Source of the DNA: Myrica gale
Lineage: Eukaryota > Streptophyta > Magnoliopsida > Fagales > Myricaceae
Direction: 5' to 3'
NCBI GenBank assembly: GCA_963930655.1
Contig: OZ005618.1
Coordinates: forward strand, 19,433,001 to 19,497,000
DNA: 64,000 nucleotides
Part shown: positions 45,141 to 58,241 of the stretch, piece after piece
Numbering within the stretch: the first letter of the stretch is position 1
How the letters are laid out: each line of letters begins with the position of its first letter
The notes under the pieces: generated by a model
Told to the model about the DNA's origin: nothing
Seen by the model: the letters and a program-made list of their open reading frames with translations, nothing else
Database searches by the model: none
Position numbers and translations under genes: made by a program

Positions 45141-46636
45141 CAGAGGCGGAAGGAAGGGGTAGCGACCCTGGGCGGCCGCTACCCCTCACGCCACCCAAAA
45201 AAAAAATTTCATTACTTTTTAAAAAAATAATAATAATAAAATTAAGTTGGCCTGAATTTTAAAAAAAAAAATAAGTTGGTCTGAACCCGATACCCCTGAA
45301 GCTCAGGCCCAGACCAACTATACATATGTTTTACACATAAAGTCTGGCCCGATACCCCTGACCCAGGAAAACTGCAATAACATCGTCTGACATTTTCTAT
45401 CAGTCCACACAGCAGAAATGAGCTAAACTGGCACCGTCAGTCCTTACTGCTCCCACTCTCTCATTTTTCGCTTTTTTCCCTTGTTTTTGCATATTATATT
45501 AGAAAAAAAAAACTTAAAAGCTCCGATTGTAACTTTTTGCATTTTCCACGTAATTTTTTGCAAAAAAAATATTGTTCAATTATTTTGATAGTACGGTTGC
45601 AGGTCGTTCCCGCGACCCACTTTTTTCCTTCCCTGGGCATACCCTCGCTGGGTGTTTGTGAAAGTCTCGATGTCTGATCATAAGGGTCAGGTGTTGTTTC
45701 CTCTATTCAGAGGTACAATAGTATGTGGACTTAGATCTCCACTATGTATGAACGTTAACTTAGTCAAAGAATGAAAGAAAAAAACAACGAAGAAAAAGTT
45801 GATTGCCAAAATTTGCAGAACAAATGCAGGGTCGCTACCCCTTCCTTCCGCCACTGCCTCCTGCCTTTCTCTTTTCTGTTTCTCACACCTCTCACTTTCT
45901 CACTCAGCCACTACCGCACTAGCCACCGCCGCAGGTCTGGGCACTCAGCCATGATTTAATTATATTTACAAATTTAATTATTGTTGTGATTTTTTGATGA
46001 TTTTTATGAATTATGGATTTTTGAATTAGGAATTTGATGAATTTTTTGAATTAGGAATATGTGAATTAGAGATTTGATGAGTTTTGTGAATTAGAGATTT
46101 TATAAATTTTGTGAATTAGAAATGTGTGAATTTTGTGGGTTGTTGGAAGTGCTGGGATAGTGGGATATGTTGTTGAATTTTTCATGAAAGGTTCCTTGTG
46201 GAATTGGCAATTATTGTACTGTTTTGCTTTTGTGGAATTGATTGCCATCTATTTTTCACTGTTTATTTGCATCTCCACATGTGTTTATGAACAGGAGACT
46301 TCACTTTGCATCTCCACATGGCTTTTAGTCTCTGGAATATAATATATTGATACATTCACTTTATTTTATTTTATTTAGATAATGAATAAGTTTGTCACAA
46401 GAGAACGAAGTCGTTTTGTAACATTTTCAAAAGATGCAAAATCGTAGGATGCAATTGTCACATCTCAGTCGCAGTACATAGCACAATATATGTATTGTAA
46501 TATTTTTAATGCTTTAGTCTTTAATTTTTGATATTGTAATTGTAAGACAATTTTTAGCATTATAAAGGAAAAAAAATTTTGTCATTTCGTCTTTAGAATT
46601 CGACCCCCCTAAATTTTGGTCCTGGTTCCGCCACTG
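45141..46636. mobile_element. hAT transposon with 8-bp target duplication
   Basis: Left end CAGAGGCGGAAGGAAGG at 45141, right end CCTGGTTCCGCCACTG at 46636 (reverse complement CAGTGGCGGAACCAGG). The target duplication AGAGGGTG lies at 45133-45140 and 46637-46644. A second right-type end, CCCCTTCCTTCCGCCACTG (ending 45856), pairs with the left end over about 30 bases. Near 46380-46440 the plus strand reads MNKFVTRERSRFVTFSKDAKS, possibly a scrap of transposase or zinc-finger exon. No transposase domain remains, so the element depends on others. Confidence 0.85.
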
Positions 46637-46644
46637 AGAGGGTG

Positions 46645-47200
46645 AGAATAAAGGAATTGACGAAAAGAGCAATGGGAGGCTGAGGATGATAGAAGCAATT
46701 TTCCAATGAAAGACAGTGTTGGTAGAAGATCCTTGCAAGAAGGACAAGATAATACTATCCGTCACAATTTTTGAGTCACCTGAAAAAATAAGGTGGAGAT
46801 CTTTAGTTCCGACGCTTTAGTCAAAGTAACGGGCCAGTAGAACTGGATTCTTGGGTTCAGCCTCACAAAAATATCACCATTGGAGTGAAATAGAATGGTG
46901 GCATTCATAGATAAAAGAAGCACGAATGCGACACAAAGGTCATGCGGAGGGGGCTTCCTGGAAGAAAGGAGGAGGCTGAAACTCTTTGAAGAAGTCTTGA
47001 AGAAACTTTCCATACAGCTACGTGATCCTTATGAGTATGCAAGATCTGCTGAATAAGGGCACAAGGGTTCAGACGAGTACGCTCATTATCAGTTGAACTT
47101 GCAGCGAGCTTTTGAAGATATATAGGGAAACTCAGCCCATAAAACCAGGGGATTAGTAATGACATTCCGAAAAGTTTTTTTTTTTGTAATACAATATTAT
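46645..47200 (-). pseudogene. Unrecognised decayed gene, split by the hAT element
   Basis: The minus strand from ~47160 downwards gives, in changing frames: FPIYLQKLAASSTDNERTRL, CALIQQILHTHKDHVAVWKV, SSRLLQRVSASSFLPGSPLR, MTFVSHSC, MPPFYFTPMV, LNPRIQFYWPVTLTKASELK, LQGSSTNTVFHWKIASIILS. The text looks like ordinary protein of one gene with indels, but I do not recognise the family. The hAT target duplication shows that the sequence before 45140 is its former continuation. 47160-47400 shows no gene. Confidence 0.45.
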
Positions 47201-47399
47201 ATTTCTGACATAAGATATACAATTTATATAAAAGAGGGTGGGAGATCCCTACAAACACTCCAAAACAACCACTATAATGTGGTTGACTGCTATACGTCTA
47301 CTTGTTTGTCTTACGTCTATACCCAATGTGATTGTCTTCCTTTTTTCCCGGTTTCTCAAAAAAAAAAAACCAATACAATGCAGAATCAAAACTATAAAT

Positions 47400-48620
47400 G
47401 AAAAATTGGGCCAACAATTAGCTAGTCCGATCCCATAGTTTTTTTACCAAATTGTTAAGAGAAACGTCGCTATAAAAGGCAGTTTATGCTCAAATTAGAT
47501 TGTTACACATAAAGAGTACTGTACCGTAAATGACTGCTTTGAATTGGTTGATGTAGATCTCTGTTTTTGTACATATGGATAGAGGAGCATGAAACAGTAA
47601 TAGATCTCAAAAGAAAATTTTCATCCAAACATATTTTAACCCCGTTTGAGCCCTAGATTAATTCTTCTGTAAAAAAATGCCAGAACAGAAAATTCCAGCA
47701 CTGAAATTTCCAGCTCAGCATCCTATTCTAGAAATTTTCAAATATGGAATCCGATTTCGAAATTGGTGTAGATCGGAACCGGTGTCAGAATTTCGATACC
47801 AGAACCGGAATATTTTCACACCCGTGGATCAAACTTGCAATGTATTAGAAAGGAATAATTTGTGTGCAATCATTTTATGATAATAATTTAAGATGTGAAG
47901 TGAAAAACACGTAAATTGTCAATTGAGTTATTACGATTTTCAATTTTCCCACGTGTTCAATTGCGTTGCCAGAACAAAATTGTCGTACAATAATACAACG
48001 ACATTGCAGGCGCAGGTATCATTTTTTCCCATATGGTCTTAGTACCACATCATCGTTCTCAACCAGTTAGCGTCACTGTCAGTAGCTTTGTCCCTCTTAA
48101 ACGTCTAAAAAACAGAAAATCTCGAACGAGCCCTTCAATAGTGCAGCCAGCGGAAAGAGAGACCTCTAGTAGGTGGTCCAAATATTATTCAGTATTCAAA
48201 ATGTACAGCACTATTTCCAACATGTGAAAGTGGAAAAAGTGGGCAGATTTCCTAAGATTGACTTCTCTGCTAATTTAAAACGTGTGTAACATGTCGAATT
48301 AATTGATTTTCTGGTAATTAAACATGTCAACATAGGACTATCAAACTTCAGAGTTCAGACGAGACGTCGGCTAGAGAGATTTAATTGGCAGCTGCTTTCA
48401 ACAATATTGCAATAGGATCCCTACATTAATCAAGAAAAAATCTGCAGTCTGTCGGATTTTGTAACAATTTAGTATTATCCTAAACATCGGGTTTTGTCAA
48501 TTAATTACTTCTTTTTGGTATGGTTCCGTCACGTGATTAATGTCATTTAAGAGTCTAAATGATTAATTCTATGACATTATCCTCTTGAATTATTAAAACT
48601 TTGTAACAAGTTAGTTTGAT
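47400..48620. other. Intergenic, no gene seen
   Basis: 47740-47830 has 'gatcggaaccggtgtc...ccagaaccggaat', the same CCGGAACC style as 538-585. No coding or RNA gene recognised. Confidence 0.35.
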
Positions 48621-48627
48621 AGCAGGG

Positions 48628-48842
48628 GGCTATGTTTGGCTTAGTTTTGAAAATATTTTTTGTGTTTATTTTTTTTAAGCAGTATAGATTCTTTTGAGAT
48701 ACGTGAAAAGTTTGTTAAAAGTTGTTCGAATTTGTAAAAAGTTTGTTAAAAGTTATTGGAAAGTGTAACAAGTTATTAAAATTTATAAAAATGTATTGAA
48801 ATTGATGAAAAATGACTGTGTAGGAAACCAAACAAAGTTTTG
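48628..48842. mobile_element. Possible small MITE
   Basis: Starts 'gctatgtttggcttagttttg' and ends 'gtaggaaaccaaacaaagttttgat', which are imperfect inverted repeats of the 'tttggtt' type common in plant MITEs. Between them 'aaaagtttgttaaaagttgttcg' is repeated with variation. Confidence 0.35.
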
Positions 48843-50220
48843 ATAGAATTCAACTATTAAGATTGTGACACATCTCCCACTTTTCGCTAATTTTAAACGT
48901 ATATTTGAAGCGAAAGGAATGAACGAATGCATGGTAGGACCAAACAATTAGTTCAAGGAAGGGCTAAAAGATTTTCTGGTTTGTGTGAAGTGCAAAATGA
49001 CCCTTATGGATGATTGAAGACTTGAACCTGACCTTCAGTACTTACTGTAGTGCTTGCTATGGAATTGCTTTCTTGGGACAGAGTATTGACGTGCTTATTG
49101 TGTTTGTTGCCGGAATACTTGAAGCATGAATTACTGTTAACTCATTGTGGCTAACTTTTCTTCTCCTACAAGCTATGTATGTAGACAGCTATGCTTGCTG
49201 TGTTTTTTTTTTATTGTTGTGTCCGCATATGCTGTTATCGATTTGGCTTTTTTACCTTCTCAAGAATTATTAAAAAAATAAACATTTTTATACTCAAGCA
49301 TCAAAATCACATAATTTTCACACAAGTTTAAGTAATTTTTAACACTAACTTTAATATTTTTTCATAAACTTAAATCATATCAAATATTCTTTCGACTTAC
49401 TTCTTAACAAACTCCAATATTTTTCATTAAAAAATTCCATCAAATCTTCTCCTCTTACTTTTTAACAAACTTAAATAAAAATCATTTTACAATAATATTC
49501 TTAAACTTTTTCACAACTTTTTTCAAACTCTCATAAGAATTCAAAATTTCAAAAAAAAATTATGGAAAAAATATATTTTTCATTCACGAATTAACATAAG
49601 TTTTGCACTTTGTATCCTAAGTTTACCATGTTTGAGACATTATTTTTCAAAATTTGCATCATTCGTCTATTTTTTCTGCCAAAGTGGATGGAAAGAAGTT
49701 TTTTTTAAAAAAATTGAAACAATGATTATGTCCTTAATATAAACTACTATTTTACTTTTTAAGGGCATAATCGACATTTTATATTAAAAAATTAACTTCC
49801 GTTCAACTGGACAGAAAAATAGCTGGAGAGTGCAATATATTAGGGATGAGTAGTTTATAGGTGCAATCTTTTAAACTTAGTAGTTTTCAGGTGCAAAATG
49901 CAAGACAAGTGGTAGTTTATGATAGAATTGTATTTTCCCCTTTTTTCAAACTTTTACTTACCAAATATCATAGAGCTAGTTGGAGGTTGTAATGTATCAA
50001 ATTTGACTGTTTAAAGTATGAAAAAAAACTTTAGACCCAATACTATACCTTGAAGGGGTGGATAGGTATTTAAAAAATTTAACAATCCTTTTTATTTTCC
50101 CAGAAAAATATCATTATAATTTTCAGTCAATTGAAAATAGCAAATCTGTAAAATCTTAGTGCTACAATAATTTTACATCAACATACTTTATCAGCAAATT
50201 TACAGCAACATAACTGATAT
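48843..50220. other. AT-rich intergenic DNA with a MITE-like segment
   Basis: 49600-49935 runs from 'gttttgcactttgtatcctaag' to 'gatagaattgtattttcccc' and belongs to the same repeat style as the MITEs in the reductase introns (22691 and 27399). No gene. Confidence 0.35.
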
Positions 50221-50229
50221 CAGAAATAT

Positions 50230-50880
50230 ATTTATCTTCTAAAATTGATTAACTAAGATACTAGATCTTCAATATAACTATCAAGATGACTAAAGATATT
50301 TAATAAAATAACAAGAACAACACAAGCAGTATCAGCAAGTAACCAAGATAAAGAAGACACATAAATTTTGGTTGCGAAGTGAAAATCTAGTGAGGTAAAC
50401 TTCCTCAAAAGATAAAAAACACTTCGGGGGTAGGCCACACCAATCAATTCACTAAGAATGTCCAAACATTACAAGATGGTGATCAAAGCAAAAACCCTTC
50501 ACTTTTTAGATCTCCCATTCTTCAAAAAGTCACCCAATAAACTTTCTTGGGCCGGTACACAGCACACAATCAACAATCAGCAACTCCGGTCTATTCTTCA
50601 GCGGATACTAACGAACTCATTTGCCCTTCAATCTTCTCAATCTTCAACAGCAGCCTTTCTTGAAATCTTACAAGAAAACTTAAGTCTTGGTGACATGTTC
50701 TTCTTAGAAACACATAGGACTTATCGAGTATTCTCCAATCGATATCCTACAACATCAATCTTCCACCAGAGCGAAGAAAAATTTCTCTCCAACAATCAGA
50801 TCAAAGAATAGAACGTGTTTGGCTTAGAGAGATAAATTAAGTACAAATGGTCTAGAGAGGATTAAATAGATTCTTCACAA
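50230..50880 (-). repeat. LTR-like fragment of a copia element
   Basis: Phrases such as 'ttttggttgcgaagtgaaaatc...gtgaggtaaacttcctc' and 'taggccacaccaatcaattc' resemble LTR leaders of plant copia elements. No internal domain adjoins. The open frames here have no family features. Low certainty. Confidence 0.3.
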
Positions 50881-51879
50881 TATGTTAATTGTGTTGCCAA
50901 GTTATTTTAATTCTTGATTAAACAAAATTGTGAATTTATGATTAGGATTAACTGATTTTTGATGAATAATTGATTAGGATTACTGTGATTATGAATTTGT
51001 TAGGTTCCAATGCCAAAAGATCACTTTACTGCACTATGTTCATCATATCCTTGACACTGGATTTTCATATATAAGAGTTGGTTGTTCTCTGAGACATTTT
51101 GCAAGTGGTTTTGAGTTAATTTTCTATTCCATTTATAGTAATTATTTTCGAGATGTATGAGAACATGAACAGAAAACATAACAGACGATACCTTTGTGTT
51201 TCCAATATGACTTGTTCATTTGCTTTGACATTTCATTTTCGATATTTAAACACTTAAGACATTTTTTAATCCTTAATTATTTTTTGATATATCTATTTGT
51301 TGTTCCAGTATCCGAAGTTGTTCTCATCGTTCGTCCTTGGGGTGCTAATTTTGCGGTAAGCTTTTCTTTTTCAGAATTAAAACTTCAAGTACTTGTCATC
51401 ATATACTTTGATTTTCATATTGAGAGTTTGTACTATGATGTCTTGTTTCTATTGTTTCTACTAGAAGCTCCCACCATGAATCACTAAAAGCTCAGAAAGC
51501 AATCAATGAGGTAAAATTCTTATCATCACTAAAAGCCATGAAAGCAATCTGATTACAGCAGCTTGCATTGGTGGTAAATGTCTTCTTAAGTACACTTTAT
51601 TTTTAATTTAAATTTTAGCTTTTACTTTTCATCATTTGCAAGCTGAAGTGTGGCTCTTGTTTGACAATAACAGTTCTTGTGTTGTGTAAGCACCAATTAA
51701 TTAGTGAGCAAATAGATTTATAGGGATCATTATCCCCTCAATCTTAATATATATAGGATTTTTTAGTTGGTGCAATTATCTAAACTCAACTTGATCTTGC
51801 CTTTCTTTAGTTGGTGCCAATAGTTATGCTTGATGCCAACAAATTTTAGGTTTGTACAAGCCCATGTTTTCCTTTCAAC
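50881..51879. other. Intergenic, no gene seen
   Basis: AT-rich. Short frames around 51194-51487 show no known domain. Confidence 0.3.
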
Positions 51880-52083
51880 TTGTTTGACATAGATCTATGA
51901 TACAAACTTAGTCTCAGCAAATAGTACGATATGTGTATTTCAATTTTTCTTAATACTTTTAGTCCTTAATTCTTGATATTTTAATTAACTCTAAGATACT
52001 TTTTACATTAAGTAGGAAAAAAAATTTGTCATTTTGCCATAGGAGTTTGTCCCCCTTCTCATTGAGTCATGGTTTCGCCACTA
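51880..52083. mobile_element. Right end of a hAT element related to 45141-46636
   Basis: About 200 bp align with 46460-46636 ('agtc-ttaatttttgatattgtaatt', 'aaaaaaatttgtcatttt', 'gttttcgccacta'). The end reads ...ATGGTTTCGCCACTA. The matching left end is not found. Confidence 0.6.
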
Positions 52084-52514
52084 CTTAAAACTAATTCTGT
52101 TAAAAAGTAAGCTAGCCTAACCTCGGTTTGATTATAGGCTAACTATACCAACATAAATACTTCATGTGCAAAGCATTCTACACCTTTCAGATCCTCAAGA
52201 AACCCTTCTAGTAGCCTCTTTCAAATTCTTCAAGCCTCCAGAACCTTTATAGATCAGCCAAGTTACTTTATATATTTTAAAATGAAAATACATTAATTAA
52301 AATATTATTTTACCTATGAAAATTATGCCAATTTATATCAACATTCTCAAAGTGTAATGCGTTAAAGTGTATTACATACCGTAATAAAGATTGTCTAGTC
52401 ATACATATTGTACGACAGTTTGGGTATCATCAGTTATGTTTGTTTTCTGTTTATATGTTTATGTTTTTTTTTTCATCAACACTAATTACCTTTATTCAAA
52501 AGAAAGAAAACAAA

Positions 52515-55500
52515 CTAGGGTGGATCAGTCCCAGCATAAATCCAAAACAAGTCAGGGAAATGCTCATGAACAACGGGGTGGCCTCCAGAATCAATCTTAG
52601 AGGCAGCCCAACGAGCAAAGAGATGCGCTACCTCATTCGCACCACGCTTAACACAACTGAACTGACATGAGACAAAATCAGAAAAAGAATAAAAGGAATC
52701 ACAAATCTGTCCATGAACACGCCAATTCTCCCGAGCAGGGAACTTCTTGAGAGCATCAATGGCCAGACTAGAGTCCCCTTCTATGATCACCTCACTAAAA
52801 CCTCTACATTTTGCCTCTTCAATACCCAATTGTGCTGCAAACACTTCACCCTCTAAAACTCCAGCCACTAGAGTCTTCATAACCTTGGCACCAACAACTC
52901 GACCATGACAATCACGAAGGACAGCTGCCCCTACTGAAAAATCTGGTCTCACTGCAACATCAAAGTTTACTTTAATCACCCCTACAGGAGGGGGAATCCA
53001 TTTAGGAGCTGCTACCAACTCATCACGTCTACTCCAAGCAGCCATATGTTCCCCACTAACTTTCTTAATCCTTAACAGCAAGCCCAACATATCCAACGTT
53101 CCTGAGTTGTGGACAATTTGATTCCTTGTCCACCAGATTAGATCCCATACTATTAAAGCATACACCTGAAAATGATGATACTCATCCACAGGCATCCCTT
53201 GAAACGAAGAGGGATCAATAATTGTTGTAAGCCATGCAAACAAAGGACGGTTAGAGAAAACCCGAATATCCAATGCCCAAGGTGAAGAACTCCATATAAT
53301 TCTGCTCACCATGCAATCTATCAATAAATGCTTTGTGGTTTCCACATCAGATTTGCACAAAACACAACAAAGAAGTTCATCCGCCACCTCTTCATGATGC
53401 CCCAGTCTACCCGCAACAGTACCTTTCGACGGGATGACATTCCACATCAACTTCCACATGGCTACCTTCAGTCTATCATGAACCTTCATACGCCACAGTT
53501 TCTTCCACCAGATCGGGTCCACAGGGGAGAGAGGAATCTCCTTCAGATTGATCAATTCACGGTACATGGATTTGACTGAAAAATTTCCCGACTTATCAAG
53601 GCACCAAACCATTTCATCCTTTCTATTCACTCTACCAGGATGAAGTCGAACTATAACTTCAGCATCAGCCTGCCTAAAAATTCTCCAAATCAGTTCCCTA
53701 TCCCATTGCCCTGTGTTAGGATCTAGAAGTTCAGAAACTCTTGAAACAAGATCAATAGCCAGATCATTACAAGGAGATGGTTTAAAACCTGGAAGAGAAT
53801 GAACCCAAGGATCATTCCACACTGAAATATCCACCCCATTCCCAACAACAAAACACATTCCATAAACCAAAAGAGATTTCCATTTCAAAATACTTTGCCA
53901 CACCCAAGAGGCCTTCGAACTACACTCAGCTACCTCAAAATGCACATTGTGCAGATACTTACTACTAAGTAATTGAACCCACAAACATTGATCATTAGTA
54001 GCAACCTTCCAAGCCAATTTAGAAATCAATGCTTTGTTCAAATCTGACATGGCCCGAAACCCCATACCTCCTAGAGCCTTAGGAACACATATTGAAAGCC
54101 ATGATTTTAAGGATAAATTCCTTGATTTTTCTGGTTGAAACCCCCACCAAAAATTCTTACAATTGCGATCCACTTCATCACACCATGTCTTGGGAAATGC
54201 AAAAAAACTCATCGAATAAGCAGGTATAGAAGAAACAACACTCCTCAATAATGTAGACCTACCCGCTTGAGATAACAATTTAGCTCTCCAGCCCCCAAGC
54301 TTTGCCAAAATCTGTTCCTTTAAATCTGCCAATGCTAAATTTTTTGATCTAGGGAATAACAAAGGCAACCCAAGATGCTTAGCCTTAGCCGGCATCTTCT
54401 TTAAACCCAACAGATCACAAATAGGAATAATAGCAGGGCCTGAGAAGTTCTTACTAAAATGAATAGAAGATTTACTTCTATTAATTTTTTGACCCGACCA
54501 TCCCATGTACTTCACCAAGCACCTATCCATAGCTTTTGTATCCCGCAAATGAGCTTTAGCAAACAACAACAAGTCGTCCGCAAAAAGAAGATGGGAAATA
54601 ATAGGGGCATGCCTCCCAACTTTAATACCTCTAAGCTGTCCAGATTCCTCCTCTCGCAACAGTAGCCTTGATAAAACTTCCGAACATAAAAGGAACAAAA
54701 GGGGGGATAAAGGATCCCCTTGACGTAATCCTCGAGAAGGGGAAAAACTCCCAAAAGGTCCTCCATTCAGCAACACCGAAAAATTAGATGAAGCCATACA
54801 TTGCTGAATCCATCGAATCCATACATGATGAAACCCAAACTTCTCCATAATTTTCAGAATAAAAGCCCACTCCACACGGTCATACGCCTTCTCCATATCC
54901 GCCTTAATCGCCATCCAACCCCCTGAACCACGTTTATGGTTCATGCTATTGAAGACTTCAGCTGCAACTATATAATTATCCTGAATTAACCTCCCCGGCA
55001 CAAATGCAAGCTGATAAGGAGAAATGAGCTGCGGCATAACTTTCTTAAGCCTCTCAGTCAAGATTTTAGAAATGATCTTGTACACCACATTACATAAGCT
55101 AATGGGGCGAAATTGACCAACAGAAGACGGGTTGTCCACCTTTGGAATTAAAACAAGATTCGTTTGGTTCATCTCTGGTAACATATACCCTTTAACAAAA
55201 AAATCTTGAACCATAAGAATAACATCAGCTCCAACAATCTCCCAATATTGCCGAAAAAAGAAAACTGTCATCCCATCAGGCCCTGGAGCTTTATCAGGAT
55301 TCATCTTCTTCAAAGTCTCCCAAATTTCCACCCCATCAGGGATACGAATCAACTCCTCATTGTCTGCATCCGATATAATAGGCTGAATTAAATTCTCCAA
55401 ATTATCAGGAATAATAGGCTGATCCGAAGTATAGAGAGAGGAATAGAAATTAACCAATTCCATCCCTATAGTATTTCGGCCAGATAGCCACTCCCCCGCC

Positions 55501-56640
55501 TGATTTTTCAGTTCAGCAATATTGTTTCTACATCTTCGAATAACAGTGGAAGCATGAAAATATTTAGTATTTAAATCACTAGAGGTCAACCATGCAACTC
55601 GTGATTTTTGTTTCCACAACATCTCCTCTCTACACAACTGCTCATCAAGTTCAAACCGCAGACATTGTTCCATCCAAGAATTATGACTAGTAGGATCTGC
55701 TTGCTGGAAAAAAACTCAAATGCTCCTTAATCTCTCCAAGCTTCACATGAATATCACCGAAAGTTTCAATATTCCATTTCCTTAAGGCCCCCCGAACAGC
55801 TCGAATTTTTTTGAATAGAATCCATGCTGGACTACCACCAATAGGCCTTCTCCAAGAATGAGCAATCACCCCAAAACAAGAGGAATCTCTCGACCAGAAT
55901 TTTTCAAACTTAAAACATTTAGCCACCCTAGTTTCAGCACCATATAACTGCAGAATCAACGGCACATGATCAGAATTCGTAATACTAAAATGCCTTACCC
56001 CAGCATTTGGAAAGCTAAGACGCCAAGCCACATTTGCAATACTTCTGTCAAGCCTTTCCCGTATGCAAGCAAGACCAGATCTTCCATTGGACCAAGTAAA
56101 ATTTCGACCAGAATAGCCCAAATCAACAAAACCCATCCTATCCATAAACTGCCCCAAACCTCTAGAAGACGAACCAGTAACAACCCTACCACCCCTTTTC
56201 TCTCCTTGCTTGATAATGTCATTAAAATCTCCAGAGCACACCCAAGGTTGGCCATCCGACCCACCCAAAGCCACCATCTCTTCCCAAAACGCAGCCTTAT
56301 GCCTCCATAGAGGAGGACCATAAACAAAGGAACACAAGAAATCTGGCCGATCACCCCCAGGCTTCATCAAAAAATGAAAAATAGAACTTGACAAACACAC
56401 AATATCAAAACGCAACTCCGGGCGCCAACAAAACGCCAAACCACCCCTACAACCAATAGGAGGAACAGAAACAAAGAAAGAAAACTCAATCCTACGCAAA
56501 ATTACCTGAAGACGGTCATCTTGTATTTTTGTCTCAATTAAAAAGATACCAACAGGATCCACTTCTCTCACCAGCATCCTGAGGGCTCTTGAAGCCGCGG
56601 GTCTCCCTAGACCCCGGCAATTCCATGATATGAGACTCAT
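52515..56640 (-). pseudogene. LINE ORF2: endonuclease, reverse transcriptase, RNase H
   Basis: Starts MSLISWNCRGLGRP at 56640. Apurinic-type endonuclease with N, E, D and H motifs (SWNCRG, IETK, SGDFND, ITNSDHVPL) up to ~55950. In a run of seven T at 55708-55714 the frame shifts; ORF then continues from ~55706 to 52515. RT domain: PDKAPGPDGM, RPISLCNVVYKIISK, KADMEKAYDRV, LRQGDPLSP, FADD at about 54560. Then a zinc-binding zf-RVT region (about 53560-53280) and RNase H (KVNFDVA, EGEVFAAQLG, EGDSS, NEVAH) at the end. This enzyme set performs target-primed reverse transcription. Apart from the one frameshift the 1,370 codons are open. Confidence 0.93.
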
Positions 56641-58241
56641 GACGCCTTTGGGGGCAGATATAGGCCCGCCACCCCAGCCGTAGTAGTAGTAGAACTAACC
56701 TTCTTACCCTGCTCAGTAGCTTCTCCCAGAACCTCCTCATTTTTCTTCTTTTTAGAGCCAAATTTCTTCTTCTTTCTAGTGCTGATATTGTCCACCGCTC
56801 CATGAGAAAAAATCAAAGCTATCGTCTCCTCTTCAGAAATCACAGTGGAGGAATCAGACTCGCGACACTTCTTCCCTTGCACTTCCCCTAAGTCAATTGT
56901 CGCCCCCTCCCTTTTAAGATTAGACGAAACTCCCAGTAGTCCCACCACTGGATTTGGGTTTGAAATGTTTGTACTAGAAGAGTCCATACCAATCGGGACC
57001 TTAATGGTATCAGCAACATTCTTCGGCCCATAATCTGTTTTATCCAAAGGCCCATGCAAATTGGGCCCAAGCCCCTGATCGAAAACACGCCCGAGTTTGC
57101 CAGGTGCCACATATTTCTCTATTTCCACGCCTTCCCCAGTCTGACTAGATTGATGCGTAGCCTTTTCAGTATCAGAAGAAACGTACTGCAACTGATTTAA
57201 CACTCCTAACCGTTGATCGTCCCTCATGGAAATACCCACATTACCCCTCCCCCCATGGAAATACCCACATTACCCCTCCCCCCATGGAAATACCCACATC
57301 TTGGTAACCGTCATATCCTCCCTCATGGAAATACCCACATTACCCCTCCCCCCTCTCCGAAGTTCCTCCACCATAGATCGTCCCTCCACCCCCTGAGATA
57401 CACCAGAAAAGTCTCTCCCCATCCTATCTCCACCAACTCTATTTCCTCTCCCCCTCTGCCCACCAGTAAGATTTCCGTGCCAAGGAAGAATCACCGGACC
57501 AAACTCCTCAATAGGGACCATACCACGCATATCCTCCCCCAAAGCAAATTGATAAGGGTGATTATCATCAACACAAGTCCCAATAGTATGCGTAATTCTT
57601 CCACAGACCATACAAAAACTCGATAAACGTTCATACTTAAAAGCAATCCAAATCGGGTTACCTGGTTCTCTGGGCAAATAAAAACCTGGCTGTAAAGGGA
57701 CCTCCAAATCAAACTTCACCTGAACCCGAAGATATGGTTTATTAACATCAACCTTTTCCACCTTAATGACCGACCCCAACTTATTACCAAGCAAATATGC
57801 ATTTTCTTCATCCAATCTTTCCATGGGAAGACCATGAATTTGGACCCAGTACTGAGCATGAGATATCTCCACTTCATTTATAGATTCACCCCTCCTCCAC
57901 TCCGTTAAAATCAGAAGATAACCCTTAAAGTTCCAAGGGGCTAAACGCAGCACCCGTTCCTTTTCCTCCAGCGATTGAAACGAGAACAAAAAACGATTTG
58001 GACCCGCGTCCTCAATACTCATATTGGGGGCAAAACGCCATCCAGCTTTGATAAGTGGAAATATGACCGGCTTTGGGAAGATCTTCCTTGAGGCTAAACG
58101 CCCCACCAAAGTCATAGCTTCAAAATTTGTGGCCCGTTCATTGTTAACCTTAAGAAAGCCCGAAACATCCTCCCAAGAAAGGTTCTTCGTCCGTTCCATC
58201 AGATCCTCCAAATCACTCATTGGTTGCTGCGATGAACTCAT
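56637..58241 (-). pseudogene. LINE ORF1 (DUF4283 RNA-binding protein)
   Basis: Likely start MSSSQQPMSDLEDLMERTKN at 58241. DUF4283-type domain (FSFQSLEEKERVLRLAPWNF, YWVQIHGLPME) and zinc knuckle CMVCGRITHTIGTC (about 57610-57570). An in-frame TAA at 57270-57272 lies in a 29-bp tandem repeat; the same frame then stays open to TGA at 56639-56637 with a Lys-rich tail (RKKKKFGSKKKKNEEV). Its stop overlaps the ORF2 start in the sequence ATGA. ORF1 proteins coat LINE RNA. Confidence 0.88.
57222..57353 (-). repeat. 29-bp minisatellite inside LINE ORF1
   Basis: ATGGAAATACCCACATTACC starts at 57226, 57255, 57284 and 57325 (spacing 29, 29, 41). As 29 is not a multiple of three, each unit is read in a new frame; one reading gives GGRGNVGISM, another ends in the TAA at 57270. 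Confidence 0.92.

Noticed and set aside
45170-45181. GCGGCCGC (NotI site) suggesting cloning-vector sequence
   Set aside because: It lies in the GC-rich subterminal part of a hAT element with a proper target duplication; no vector sequence adjoins.
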